From Methylobacter luteus IMV-B-3098 (GTDB taxonomy: Bacteria; Pseudomonadota; Gammaproteobacteria; Methylococcales; Methylomonadaceae): a stretch of 64,000 bases of DNA. A program made the position numbers and the translations under genes. The notes below the pieces were generated by a model. The model did no database searches and had not been told where the DNA came from. It was given only the letters and a program-made list of their open reading frames with translations. Where the stretch lies: NCBI RefSeq assembly GCF_000427625.1, contig NZ_KE386569.1, forward strand, positions 3,880,313-3,944,312, read 5' to 3'. This document shows, piece after piece, positions 28,410-36,960 of this stretch (the first letter of the stretch is position 1; every line of letters begins with the position of its first letter).

Positions 28410-29195
28410 ATGACGACATACGCCATCGGCAGTGTAAAAGGCGATTATCAATCGCTATTAAAACTACTGGAAAAAATTCACTTTGCCCCGGACAACGACT
28501 GCTTATGGTTTGCCGGTAATTTGATTAATGAAGGCCCCGAGTCTCTGGCTGTACTCAGGTTTGTCAAAAGCCTGGGCAAACAAGCCGTCGCGGTACTGGG
28601 CGATCAGGAACTGCGCTTGTTGACGGCGGCGGAAGGGCTTGATCAACCGGCAGCCGGCGATACCCTGGATGAAATCCTGAAGGCGCCGGACCGGGACGAA
28701 CTGTTAAAGTGGCTGCGCCGCCGGGCATTGATTCATCACGATTCAAAACTCAACTTTACCCTGGTGCATGCGGGTATTCCCGCCGATTGGAGTTTCAGCC
28801 AGGCGCTGACCTTTGCCTATGAAGTTGAATCGGCGCTCTGCCAGGATAATTACACGACCTTACTCGAAAACAGGGGGCAAGGCCAATCGCGCTGGCATGC
28901 AAAACTCAGGGGCTGGAAACGGCTGAACTTTATCGCCAATGCCTATACCCTGATGAAATATTGCGATGCGCAAGGGAAACTGGATTTCAACGCCAAAGGA
29001 CCGGCAAGCACGCAAGCCGAGGGCCTGATGCCCTGGTATCGACTGCCCGAGCGTATGACAGCCCATTTGAATATTGTTTTTGCCGATGAGGCTAATTTTG
29101 AAGACGACGCCTTCCCCGGTATTTATCCGTTATCCTCACAAGGAAGCCTGTCGGCGCTGAAGCTGTCGGCAATACCCGAAAGGATCGTCCTATAG
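28410..29195 (+). CDS. ApaH-like protein lacking the catalytic metal ligands (pseudoenzyme)
   Basis: The protein aligns by eye along its whole length with diadenosine tetraphosphatase ApaH (FVKSLG, ELLKWLRRRALI, TLVHAGI, RLNFIANAYTLMKYC). The two-metal site is not kept. GDVHG is GSVKG (residues 7-11), GDL is GNL (36-38), GNHD is GDQE (64-67), and the GHW motif is ADE (225-227). Only His120 remains among the ligands I can place. The frame is open over 261 residues, the ribosome site gaggaag is good, and codon use is normal. So it is probably made but cannot hydrolyse Ap4A by the known mechanism. It may bind nucleotides instead. Confidence 0.88.
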   Translation: MTTYAIGSVKGDYQSLLKLLEKIHFAPDNDCLWFAGNLINEGPESLAVLRFVKSLGKQAVAVLGDQELRLLTAAEGLDQPAAGDTLDEILKAPDRDELLKWLRRRALIHHDSKLNFTLVHAGIPADWSFSQALTFAYEVESALCQDNYTTLLENRGQGQSRWHAKLRGWKRLNFIANAYTLMKYCDAQGKLDFNAKGPASTQAEGLMPWYRLPERMTAHLNIVFADEANFEDDAFPGIYPLSSQGSLSALKLSAIPERIVL

Positions 29196-29278
29196 GCCGG
29201 GGGCAACGGCTCAAAATCATGGGATCAATCGCGAACTAAAGCTAAACCCTAAAAGCATTCAATTCAATGCTCGCGTAG

Positions 29279-29420
29279 GTGCGAATTCATTCGCACTCAA
29301 CAAGAGCCATACCGATTTCTGGAAAGCTTGGCGAGCGTCTCGGGTCGAATGAATTCGACCCTACAGGGCACAAGTACCCAGAGGGCATAAATGAATTCGG
29401 CCCTACAGGCGCATTTGACG
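29279..29420. repeat. Cluster of REP-like palindromes
   Basis: Copies of gtgcgaattcattcgcac and gggtcgaatgaattcgaccc, plus a diverged gaattcggccctac. They belong to the same families as those at 22387-22405 and 26252-26339. Confidence 0.65.
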
Positions 29421-29454
29421 TAGGGGCCAATTGTCTGCGTAACATCAGTTATCT

Positions 29455-29620
29455 AAATGAAGAAAGTTCGATGCCAGCCCCAAGGTTACAGCCGTTCAAT
29501 CGTTCAACTGATCAAGGACCAGGGTTTGAGCGTCAGGCAGGTTTGCCAGGGTATGAAACCGAATGAAACTGTGGCACGCCGCCGGCTAAGACAAGTCGAG
29601 CATGAATTGGCTGGCGGCAA
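29455..29620 (+). pseudogene. IS3-family OrfA relic
   Basis: The translated stretch [20 protein letters not shown] followed by KPNETVARRRLRQVEHELAG matches OrfA of the intact element at 14195 ([19 protein letters not shown]). The rest of the element is missing. It adjoins the 3' end of the antiporter gene. Confidence 0.8.
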
Positions 29621-29624
29621 TGGC

Positions 29625-31259
29625 TCATTCTTCGTTGTAGGCAGGGACGACCGTTTCGATGCCGGGATTGGGCGTGGGGGCGGTCCTGATCATCTGCCGC
29701 ACGTCGAGGGTGTCGGGTTCGGCTTGGTCGCCCACTATTTGCCGGGCCAACTGGTTCCCAGCCTCAACCAGCGGATGAATCGTAAAATCCGCCCCGAGTT
29801 GCCCCAGTTCCTCTTTCTCTTCGGGGAGGTAACAAATCGAGCCGATCTGTCCTGTATACCCATTTTTTCTGAGCTGACGTACTGCCGAGCATCGTGCATC
29901 AAATTCAGGCAGGGTGAGAATAATGCCTTTTACTCTGTCCAACTTCAGCCCCGACCATAGTTCGGGATCTTCGGAATCCCCGTATATTACGCGTCTGCCC
30001 TCGGCCAGCAGGCTTTCCAGAACGGTCGGGTCGGCATCCAGGCCGACGACCCGCTTTTCCCGTTGATGCAAAGCCTGATAGGCGGCCTGTCCGGTACGGC
30101 CCATGCCCACGACCAGCCATTCCGCTACGCCGATGGACTCGGGCAATCGGTCCGGGTGCCCGGATTTTTTTTCGAAGCGGATCAGAACAGATTCAAAGCG
30201 TGAAAACAAGCGATGCGAATACCGGTTCAACGGCGCCGCTATCGCAAGAGAACCGGCTACAGCCAAGGCGATGATGGAGTTCCATTCCGGTGACAGCATC
30301 TCCGCTTTAACAACCGAGCCGGTCGTGATGAGTGCGAATTCGCTGTAGGTCATCAAGGCCAGCGATGAGATAAAGGCGGTGCGTGCACGCAATCCGGCCA
30401 GCAAAAACAACGCGAAGAACAGGATACCCTGCAACGGCAATAGTCCCAATAATCCGAGCGCTCTGATGATTTGATCGAGATTCGGCAAATCCGCCAGGCC
30501 GATTTGCAGAAAGAATGCGACGAGAAAGACTTCCTTGAGGCTCCAGAGTTTCTCGGAAAGATCATCAATGTGAGCGTGAGCGGACAGCATGACCCCCATC
30601 AGCAAGGCGCCGATATCGGGTGAAATGCCGACACTTTCGGATGTCACGCCTCCGGCCAGCGCCAGGGAAACGCCCAGCAGCAGTCTCAGCTCATCGGCAC
30701 GGCTGACCGTGAGCAGACGATGCGCCAGCGGACGCAACAAAGGCAAAAGCAATAAGGCAAAGGCCCAATACGAGGGTTGTCTGTTGGTGTCGGCAAAAGC
30801 CAACAACGCTATCGCTACGATATCCTGCAGAATCAGAATACTGAGTACGTCCCGGCCATGCAGGGAAGATAACTCGCCATTGTTTTCCAGAACCTTGATG
30901 GCGAGCACGGTACTGGAAAAAGCCAGGCTCGCGCCCAATATCAATCCGCCTGTCGTTTGTTCGCCCAGCAGCAGAAAAACAAGTCCGGCAAAACCGGTCA
31001 CCAGCAATAAATGCAATCCGCCGACGCTTAACACTTCCTGCCGCAGAAGGGAACGCAATTTAAGCTTCAGGCCTACCGTGAATAGCAATAACTCGATGCC
31101 GATGTCAGCCAGATGCGTTAGGGTCTGTCCGTCGGATTCCACTCCCAGAATGTGCAGAATATAACCTGCGGCTAAATAGCCGACCAGTGGAGGGAAAGAC
31201 AAACGACTGGCGATCAGACCTACGAGATAGGCCGTGCCGACCCAAACTAATTCTATCAT
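29625..31259 (-). CDS. Kef/CPA2-type cation:proton antiporter with TrkA-N domain
   Basis: The 544-residue membrane protein has about 12 membrane helices in the N-terminal 370 residues (GIELLLFTVGLKLKLR, LAFSSTVLAIKVL and DIVAIALLAFAD are family motifs). A cytoplasmic RCK/TrkA-N Rossmann domain follows (VVGMGRTGQAAYQAL, GLDADPTVLESLLAEG, VIYGDSEDPELW). Such proteins exchange K+ or Na+ for H+ and are gated through the nucleotide-binding domain. The C-terminus (TVVPAYNEE) ends at the IS3 relic, but the domain looks complete. No KefF/KefG partner is visible. Confidence 0.93.
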   Translation of the reverse strand: MIELVWVGTAYLVGLIASRLSFPPLVGYLAAGYILHILGVESDGQTLTHLADIGIELLLFTVGLKLKLRSLLRQEVLSVGGLHLLLVTGFAGLVFLLLGEQTTGGLILGASLAFSSTVLAIKVLENNGELSSLHGRDVLSILILQDIVAIALLAFADTNRQPSYWAFALLLLPLLRPLAHRLLTVSRADELRLLLGVSLALAGGVTSESVGISPDIGALLMGVMLSAHAHIDDLSEKLWSLKEVFLVAFFLQIGLADLPNLDQIIRALGLLGLLPLQGILFFALFLLAGLRARTAFISSLALMTYSEFALITTGSVVKAEMLSPEWNSIIALAVAGSLAIAAPLNRYSHRLFSRFESVLIRFEKKSGHPDRLPESIGVAEWLVVGMGRTGQAAYQALHQREKRVVGLDADPTVLESLLAEGRRVIYGDSEDPELWSGLKLDRVKGIILTLPEFDARCSAVRQLRKNGYTGQIGSICYLPEEKEELGQLGADFTIHPLVEAGNQLARQIVGDQAEPDTLDVRQMIRTAPTPNPGIETVVPAYNEE

Positions 31260-31704
31260 GTGTTAGTGATCCTGTTTTATTCGAGCAATCTAAATAAATA
31301 GTGAGGCGAATTTTTTTGATAACGAGGTTTTTCAGTATTCAGCACTCTATTTTAGATTATAAACAGTCTGCATTGATTTGGGCCAGAAACCCGGATTGTT
31401 TGCTGCGCAAGCTCTGCTCTATAGGGTGCAGTCAGCGAGGGAGATCGGCACTGATTTTTACCTATTAAATAAAAGTTTCATGCTCCATCTTCGCCCGAAT
31501 GAGTATGCCGGAGACAGTGGGGCAAATAGCGCCAACCCAGTTGGAATGGTCGAGCCTTCATCGTCTGGATTTTATGTAATGCGAGCGGCAATAGCCTGTC
31601 GAAGGAGGCTGCACGGAAATTTTCCCACCCTTGGAACTCGGGACGGAAAGCTAACATCAAAAATTTTTTCATCGTAATACCGTCATCGAAATAGTAGGCG
31701 GAGC
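31260..31704. other. Intergenic, no supported gene
   Basis: Small frames exist on both strands (31378-31677 plus, 31478-31672 minus), without ribosome sites or recognisable content. The 14-mer ttagattataaaca at 31352-31365 recurs at 34321-34334 on the other side of the next two genes. Confidence 0.4.
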
Positions 31705-32118
31705 ATGAGTAGATGTTCGACAGTGATTCAGCTGATAGAGGAATTTCTGCTGATAAATGTACCGATACTTCTGTACGTCATGATTGAAGCCGACCATCGT
31801 GGTCAGGCAATTATGCACGGCATAATTCAATCACCGGAATGGTGCATTGGAACAGTGGTTATGAGCTTTCAGGCATTGAGATTATATATCTATGGAACTG
31901 CTCATGGTCCGCGAAAATCCCCGGGACTGTTGGTCGCTCTCTTTCTGTTTGCGACGCTGATAACAGTGGCGGCATTTTATCTCCTTAGCATGCACGAGCA
32001 CTCGGCAACCGCATTGAATATGAAATGGCTCATATTCGTAGTAGCCAGCATCTTTTTCGTTTTTTTTGGCGGTGGAGGCCTTTGGGGTGAGTCCCATTAC
32101 GGCAAGGGGGAAGCATGA
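31705..32118 (+). CDS. Small four-helix membrane protein, coupled to the ATPase
   Basis: This 137-residue protein has about four membrane segments: LLINVPILLYVMI, CIGTVVMSFQALRLYI, LLVALFLFATLITVAAFYLL and WLIFVVASIFFVFFGGGG. A ribosome site (ggcggag) lies just before the ATG. Its stop overlaps the ATPase start by 4 bp (atga), so the two proteins are made together. No family was recognised. In defence pairs of this design a small membrane protein often is the effector and the ATPase the sensor, but here that is inference. Confidence 0.7.
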   Translation: MSRCSTVIQLIEEFLLINVPILLYVMIEADHRGQAIMHGIIQSPEWCIGTVVMSFQALRLYIYGTAHGPRKSPGLLVALFLFATLITVAAFYLLSMHEHSATALNMKWLIFVVASIFFVFFGGGGLWGESHYGKGEA

Positions 32119-33623
32119 TCAGATATCTTGGCGATCCTGATGCAAAAACAGATGATCATTTCAGGGATCATTTTGTAAACTCTGAAGAAGCCAAGGCTCA
32201 GCTTAATTCTGATTTCCGAATTACGTTCGGAACAAAGGGCAGCGGCAAAACCGCCCTGCGTCGGGCTTTGACTGACATCCACGCAGATCGTTATGCCGCG
32301 ACCTATGTGATTGACCTGGACGATCTTGAGTTCGGGCAGCTTTATGGCCAGATTCAGCATCTGCGCGGCACATCCGGCACGCATGAAGCGCAACTTGCGA
32401 CCACAATCTGGCGGAATGTTATCGCCACGTACTGCATTGAGTCTGCGCTACAAGTCGATTCAATGTCATCGGATATCAAGGAGCGAATCAGTGCCTTTCT
32501 TGATGGCAAGGGCTATATGGAGGCGCCAACAGCAAACTTCAGATTGTTGCACCACATAGATATCATTTTCCAATTAGTCGCGGAACTGGGAAACGCTGCC
32601 AGTAGCCGTTCGTTTGCCGGACCCTCCGGGCTCACGCCCAGTCAGCTCTCGGCGCTCATTCGTTTCCCTACGTTTGTCGAATTACCGTTGCTGATCAAGG
32701 AAGTGTCAACCATCATCTCCGGAGGAGGAAAGAAGGTCTGTGTGTGCATAGACGGTCTTGACTCCATAGTAGCGCAGCCCAATCAACTCCGGACGTATCT
32801 ATTTGCGGGGCTGATAAATGCTGCGTATAAGCTCTTTATGGATAGTGATCTATCTCAAGGATTCGCACTGAAGTTGTTTCTTCCTGAGGAATTCGCCAGT
32901 GAAGCCCGAAGAGTGATCTGGGATCAGGACAAAATTCATCGTTTTTCAGAGCTTCTGTGCTGGACTCCAAAAGAGTTCAAAGCACTCATTTACAAGCGGT
33001 TATTCCCGCTCTCCAAGTCAAAATCAAACGATTTTTTCAATATCTGGCACGAGCATTTTCCGGACCGCGTTCATAATGATCCTCATAAGATAGAGGAACC
33101 GTCATTGGATTACTTCCTCCGACACACGCTTTATCGCCCGCGACAAGTCCTTTTTCACTTGCAGGAAGTCTTTGAAAAATGGGAAGCACAAAATTCAACA
33201 TGGCGGGTTGACAAGACCTTCATACCCAAAATTGTGGCGAGGACGAACTGGGTCCTGTCCCAGCAGGTCATCGATAGCCTTCAGCATACTTGCCCTTATC
33301 TTGAGTCACTTATGAAGTCATTCGGTGGATATGAATGTATTATGACGACTAAATGCGTCACTGATCGAATTCGCAAATTTACTCCCTATCACCACACAAC
33401 AGATGTAAAACATTGTCTGCACGAATTGATCGCCTGGGGCTTTTTTGGTGTTGGGGATACTCAGTCTATCGATCACGGTTTCTTATTTTCCTATTCGGAC
33501 CCCCACGCAGTAAACCACTTTCCCCACGACGACGTTCTACTTGCCATTAGCCCCATGTTCACGGAATTCTGCGGGACGAAACCCTCCAGCCATGGCCCAG
33601 TGATCCCCCGTACAATGCAGTAG
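32115..33623 (+). CDS. P-loop ATPase (Sll1717-like, STAND/AAA type)
   Basis: The 502-residue protein has Walker A GTKGSGKT (39-46) and a Walker B-like VCVCIDGLDS (hydrophobic strand then IDGLD, 212-216). The surrounding pattern (FGTKGSGKTALRRAL near the N-terminus, long helical C-terminus, RPRQVLFHLQEVFEKW) resembles the Sll1717 family of P-loop ATPases. The C-terminal half (about 270-500) could be a winged-helix or sensing domain (LHELIAWGFFGVGD). It overlaps the membrane-protein gene. The last residues reach the edge of IS630 debris, so a slightly altered C-terminus is possible. Confidence 0.75.
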   Translation: MIRYLGDPDAKTDDHFRDHFVNSEEAKAQLNSDFRITFGTKGSGKTALRRALTDIHADRYAATYVIDLDDLEFGQLYGQIQHLRGTSGTHEAQLATTIWRNVIATYCIESALQVDSMSSDIKERISAFLDGKGYMEAPTANFRLLHHIDIIFQLVAELGNAASSRSFAGPSGLTPSQLSALIRFPTFVELPLLIKEVSTIISGGGKKVCVCIDGLDSIVAQPNQLRTYLFAGLINAAYKLFMDSDLSQGFALKLFLPEEFASEARRVIWDQDKIHRFSELLCWTPKEFKALIYKRLFPLSKSKSNDFFNIWHEHFPDRVHNDPHKIEEPSLDYFLRHTLYRPRQVLFHLQEVFEKWEAQNSTWRVDKTFIPKIVARTNWVLSQQVIDSLQHTCPYLESLMKSFGGYECIMTTKCVTDRIRKFTPYHHTTDVKHCLHELIAWGFFGVGDTQSIDHGFLFSYSDPHAVNHFPHDDVLLAISPMFTEFCGTKPSSHGPVIPRTMQ

Positions 33624-34140
33624 TGCCAGAGCGTGGCAGTGCTGTAGAACAGTCGGGGCCTGAACTTCCACCGCCTTATGGGCCGGCGGGTTGTCGCAGA
33701 CACGATATCGCCCGGCAGGGGCAGCATCCCGACAACGAACGCCGTCTGATGCACGATCATAACGACGGATCATATCCGTGGATACGCCCGTTTCGTCTTG
33801 AAACACGCGCTTCGGCAGGTCGCAGGTTTTCTGCCGGGCTTGCCATTGCTCACGGGCCATCGCGACATCTTCGCGCTGCTATTCGCTAGCGGTGCGCTGA
33901 TGGCGGCTTCATACGGTTCCAGCAGAGCCCGCCGATAACCATCGATCTGTTTGCCTTGAACGTGGCCGGTCTTTTTCCAGAGTTGATGAACTTTAGAGAC
34001 AAAGGCCGAGCTGACTTGATAGTGCGCGCTGACTTCGCGGGTCGTTTTGCCGCTTTCAACAGCCTTGGCAACACGCACCCAGGCGCAAGTCTTCTGAATA
34101 AGGACCGGGCATCTTCGGTCATGTCTGTGATCAACAAAAT
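33600..34140 (-). pseudogene. IS630-type transposase relic with internal deletion
   Basis: On the minus strand, helix-turn-helix sequence (MRVAKAVESGKTTREVSAHY, FVSKVHQLWKKTGHVQG) leads, with frameshifts, to VFQDETGVSTDMIRRYDRAS, the first DDE motif region. After GRYRV it jumps to CDNPPAHKAVEV, the second Asp motif. Several hundred bases between these are missing and the C-terminus is lost. Homologous ends occur at 13850-14105. Confidence 0.8.
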
Positions 34141-34452
34141 TCAGTTTTAACAGTACAAGTTGATCTCAAGTAACAGCTAATTGCTCTAGCTCCCTAAATG
34201 ATCTTTCAAAAATGGGACATATATCACAAAACTATACTGTGATATATGTCACGAAAATATTAGACATTCTACCTATAAAAAATGAGCTAAATCTCTCAAG
34301 ATATCCAATAAATCAAAATGTTAGATTATAAACAATCAGAATTTGGTTTATGACTAATTCTGTTTTTTGGCAATAGATAAAAAAAATCGCTTTTCAGGAA
34401 CTTGAAAGGCAAATAATTTCACGGAAATTTTTAAAAATGTGGGGTGGATATT
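33624..34452. other. IS630 relic and promoter region of the copper operon
   Basis: The left half is the transposase relic listed separately. The right half (34190-34452) is AT-rich, contains a 13-bp inverted repeat with CRP/FNR-like half-sites (34216-34250), and should hold the promoter of the multicopper-oxidase operon. Confidence 0.6.
34216..34250. promoter_or_regulatory. 13-bp inverted repeat with CRP/FNR-like half-sites
   Basis: Arms gacatatatcaca (34216-34228) and tgtgatatatgtc (34238-34250) are perfect complements around a 9-base centre. The right arm with its flank reads tgtga-n6-tcacg, one base from the CRP consensus. It lies about 200 bp before the multicopper-oxidase start and is a likely operator. 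Confidence 0.55.
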
Positions 34453-36198
34453 ATGGCAACAAGACGTGATATTTTGAAGTTTGGAGTGGCTGGCGCCGGT
34501 TACGGTCTTCTGGCGCCTAAAATTGGTAAGGCTGAACTGGTATTTCCCGACGGGTTTATCCCGAGTATTGCTGAAGCACCGAGTCCACCGGTACGACCAT
34601 TTGTCGTGCCGTTGAATGTGATGCCGATAGCCAAACCGGTGAGCAAGGATTATCTGTCAACTGCAGAAGGTGGCGGAATAGTGCCCGATCCCCAGCGGCA
34701 TCAACGCTATCACGAATTTGAGCCAAAGCAATTTTACGTCAATTATCTCGAAGAATTTCTGTGGCAGTACCACACGGATTTTCCTTACAACCAGGGATCC
34801 TGGTCCTGGGGTTTTCGCGAACCCGGCATGGCGAAAGGTATAACCCCCGGCATGACCTATCACTGCCGGTATGGCGACCCGGTATTCGTGCGACGCATCA
34901 ATAATTTGCCCCCGGTAGGCGCGGGAAATGTGCGCTTTGCCCTGCCCAGTTCAACTATACACTTGCATAATGCCCATACAGCGTCGGAAAGCGACGGGAT
35001 ACCGCAGGATTATATAAACCCAGGCGAATTTTGGGATCATCAATACTGCAATTTCCCTGCAGGTTTTGACAAGCGCGAAACCTTGTCCACCCTCTGGTAC
35101 CACGATCACCGCCTGGATTTTACTGCGCCAAACGTTTACGCGGGCCTGAACGGTTTTTACCTGCTCTTCGATGAAAAGGATGCCAACGATGAGACAAAAC
35201 CAGGTACATTCCGCTTGCCTAGCGGTAAATACGATGTGCCGCTGATTCTGCATGATGTTCAGTTCGATCAGAACGGGCAGGCTATCTGGGACTTTTTCAA
35301 TCCCGAGCCAACCGGCAACGATCTGCCCAGCGCGATGTACACAACTCACGGCATGATAGGCGACCGGTTTACTGTCAACCGTATTATTCAGCCCTATTTC
35401 AAAGTTGAGGCCCGGAAATATCGCTTCCGTGTCCTGAACGGCGGCCCATCCAGATTGTATGAGCTGTTTCTGCAAAAAGAAGGCGGCTCGGACAAGGGCG
35501 AGCAATTCTTCGTGATTTCAACGGACGGCAACCTGCTTCCTCAGCCGATCGAAACCGATAGTATCAGGCTTGGCGTTGCGGAACGGCACGATATCATCAT
35601 TGATTTCTCCAAATACAACCCCGGCGACTTTATTTATTTAGTCAACCGTATGGAGATTCGTTCTGATGGCGCTGGCTGGACCGGAAGACAATTGGATCAG
35701 GGTGACCAAATCATGCGTTTCGATGTTGTTGCTGCCACAGGCCCCGATCCCAGCCGCATACCTGATCACATGCGTACTCTTCCTCCTATCAACATGGGTA
35801 AAGTCAGAAGGGAGCGTTTGTTCGTTTTTGATTACGACAACGGCTTATGGACAATCAACGGCAAACTGATGGATCCCAATAGACCCGATGCCTTGATTGA
35901 ACAGGACAGTGCCGAAATCTGGACTTTCAGAAATGCCGGTAACACATGGATGCATCCTATTCACAGCCACTTCGAAGAATTTCAGATACTGGAAATAAAC
36001 GGCAAGCCGATAGACCGGAATGACGTTCGGCATGCCAGAAAAGACGTGGTCATGCTGGGGCCGAACGAGGAAGTGAAATTTTACTCGCGCTGGCGGGATT
36101 TTCTCGGCAAACACGTCATGCATTGCCACAACGTCGTGCATGAAGATCACGCGATGATGATTCGGTGGGACATTGTACCTCCAGGTGAGGGCGATTAA
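34453..36198 (+). CDS. Tat-exported multicopper oxidase
   Basis: I start at the ATG at 34453, which has gggg tgg a few bases upstream; the product is 581 aa. A twin-arginine signal (TRRDILKFGVAGAG) targets it folded to the periplasm. The copper ligands are all visible: HLHNAH and WYHDH in the first cupredoxin domain, HPIHSHFEEF and HVMHCHNVVHEDHAMM at the C-terminus, holding T1 (Cys within HCH) and the trinuclear T2/T3 site. It therefore oxidises a substrate with reduction of O2 to water. Substrate (Mn2+, phenols, Cu+ or bilirubin-like) cannot be told. It leads an operon of five redox genes. Confidence 0.94.
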   Translation: MATRRDILKFGVAGAGYGLLAPKIGKAELVFPDGFIPSIAEAPSPPVRPFVVPLNVMPIAKPVSKDYLSTAEGGGIVPDPQRHQRYHEFEPKQFYVNYLEEFLWQYHTDFPYNQGSWSWGFREPGMAKGITPGMTYHCRYGDPVFVRRINNLPPVGAGNVRFALPSSTIHLHNAHTASESDGIPQDYINPGEFWDHQYCNFPAGFDKRETLSTLWYHDHRLDFTAPNVYAGLNGFYLLFDEKDANDETKPGTFRLPSGKYDVPLILHDVQFDQNGQAIWDFFNPEPTGNDLPSAMYTTHGMIGDRFTVNRIIQPYFKVEARKYRFRVLNGGPSRLYELFLQKEGGSDKGEQFFVISTDGNLLPQPIETDSIRLGVAERHDIIIDFSKYNPGDFIYLVNRMEIRSDGAGWTGRQLDQGDQIMRFDVVAATGPDPSRIPDHMRTLPPINMGKVRRERLFVFDYDNGLWTINGKLMDPNRPDALIEQDSAEIWTFRNAGNTWMHPIHSHFEEFQILEINGKPIDRNDVRHARKDVVMLGPNEEVKFYSRWRDFLGKHVMHCHNVVHEDHAMMIRWDIVPPGEGD

Positions 36199-36243
36199 TT
36201 ATGCCTGTTAGCATTCACTGAACTTGACTCACACGAGGTACTT

Positions 36244-36915
36244 ATGAATAACAAAAAAGCCCAGAAAGTTTCAGCCCATTCCATGTCCAAAATGGAACTT
36301 AGAGACCTGTTAGTAAAAGCTCTTTTACCGCCGCCTACTCAGGGGCGCGGCGGCAATCAGTTTCCCGATGTTGCAGTAACTTCGCACACCGGTAAAGCTT
36401 ACCGTTTTTACAGTGATTTGATACGCGACAAGGTGGTATTGGTGCAATTCATGTCCATCGACAGCCAGAAGCAATTTTCATCGCTCGAACACTTTTCACA
36501 GATAGCGCAGCGCTTGGGCGATAAACTGGGAAAAGAGGTTAGCCTTTATTCAATTACTACCGATCCTGAAAAAGATACCGAGGAAAGGCTCGCCGCCTAC
36601 GCCGAGGAGCATCGTATTCCGGCTGGCTGGCATCTGCTTCGCTCCTCAGGAGATGACGCCAAAGCGATCAGCGGCCGGTTTGCCAGACACTTATCCAAGC
36701 ACCATCACCATGAAGGCATCAACATGCGCATGGTGCACTATGGAAACGGCAGTGTAGGCTTATGGGGCGCTTTTGCCACCGACGCGGATCCTGATATGGC
36801 GGTAACGCGTCTGGGATGGCTGCAAAACGGCAGACCTGCAGGCAGCGAAGTCAAGCGCGCGGGCCCCGTGAATCTGAGCCAACAAAAAGACAAAAACAGC
36901 AACCGCGATGTTTAA
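36244..36915 (+). CDS. SCO1/SenC-like protein without cysteines
   Basis: The 223 residues follow the thioredoxin-fold pattern of SCO proteins (FPDVAVTSHTGKAYRFYSDLIRDK, VVLVQFM, SLYSITTDPEKDTEERLAAYAEEH, VHYGNGSVGLWG). The copper-binding CxxxCP is replaced by SIDSQKQ after QFM, and I find no cysteine anywhere. There is also no clear signal peptide, and a run of four histidines (KHHHHEG) lies near residue 155. It is a probable structural or histidine-based partner of the multicopper oxidase rather than a normal copper chaperone. A normal SCO is encoded two genes later. Confidence 0.8.
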   Translation: MNNKKAQKVSAHSMSKMELRDLLVKALLPPPTQGRGGNQFPDVAVTSHTGKAYRFYSDLIRDKVVLVQFMSIDSQKQFSSLEHFSQIAQRLGDKLGKEVSLYSITTDPEKDTEERLAAYAEEHRIPAGWHLLRSSGDDAKAISGRFARHLSKHHHHEGINMRMVHYGNGSVGLWGAFATDADPDMAVTRLGWLQNGRPAGSEVKRAGPVNLSQQKDKNSNRDV

Positions 36916-36960
36916 ATCATCTTCAGCTTGTCAAGCTGCGGTACTTTAAGGAACGGAACT

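Noticed and set aside
31378-31677. Small frames on both strands between the antiporter and the membrane protein
   Set aside because: They overlap one another on opposite strands, and neither has a ribosome site or known pattern.
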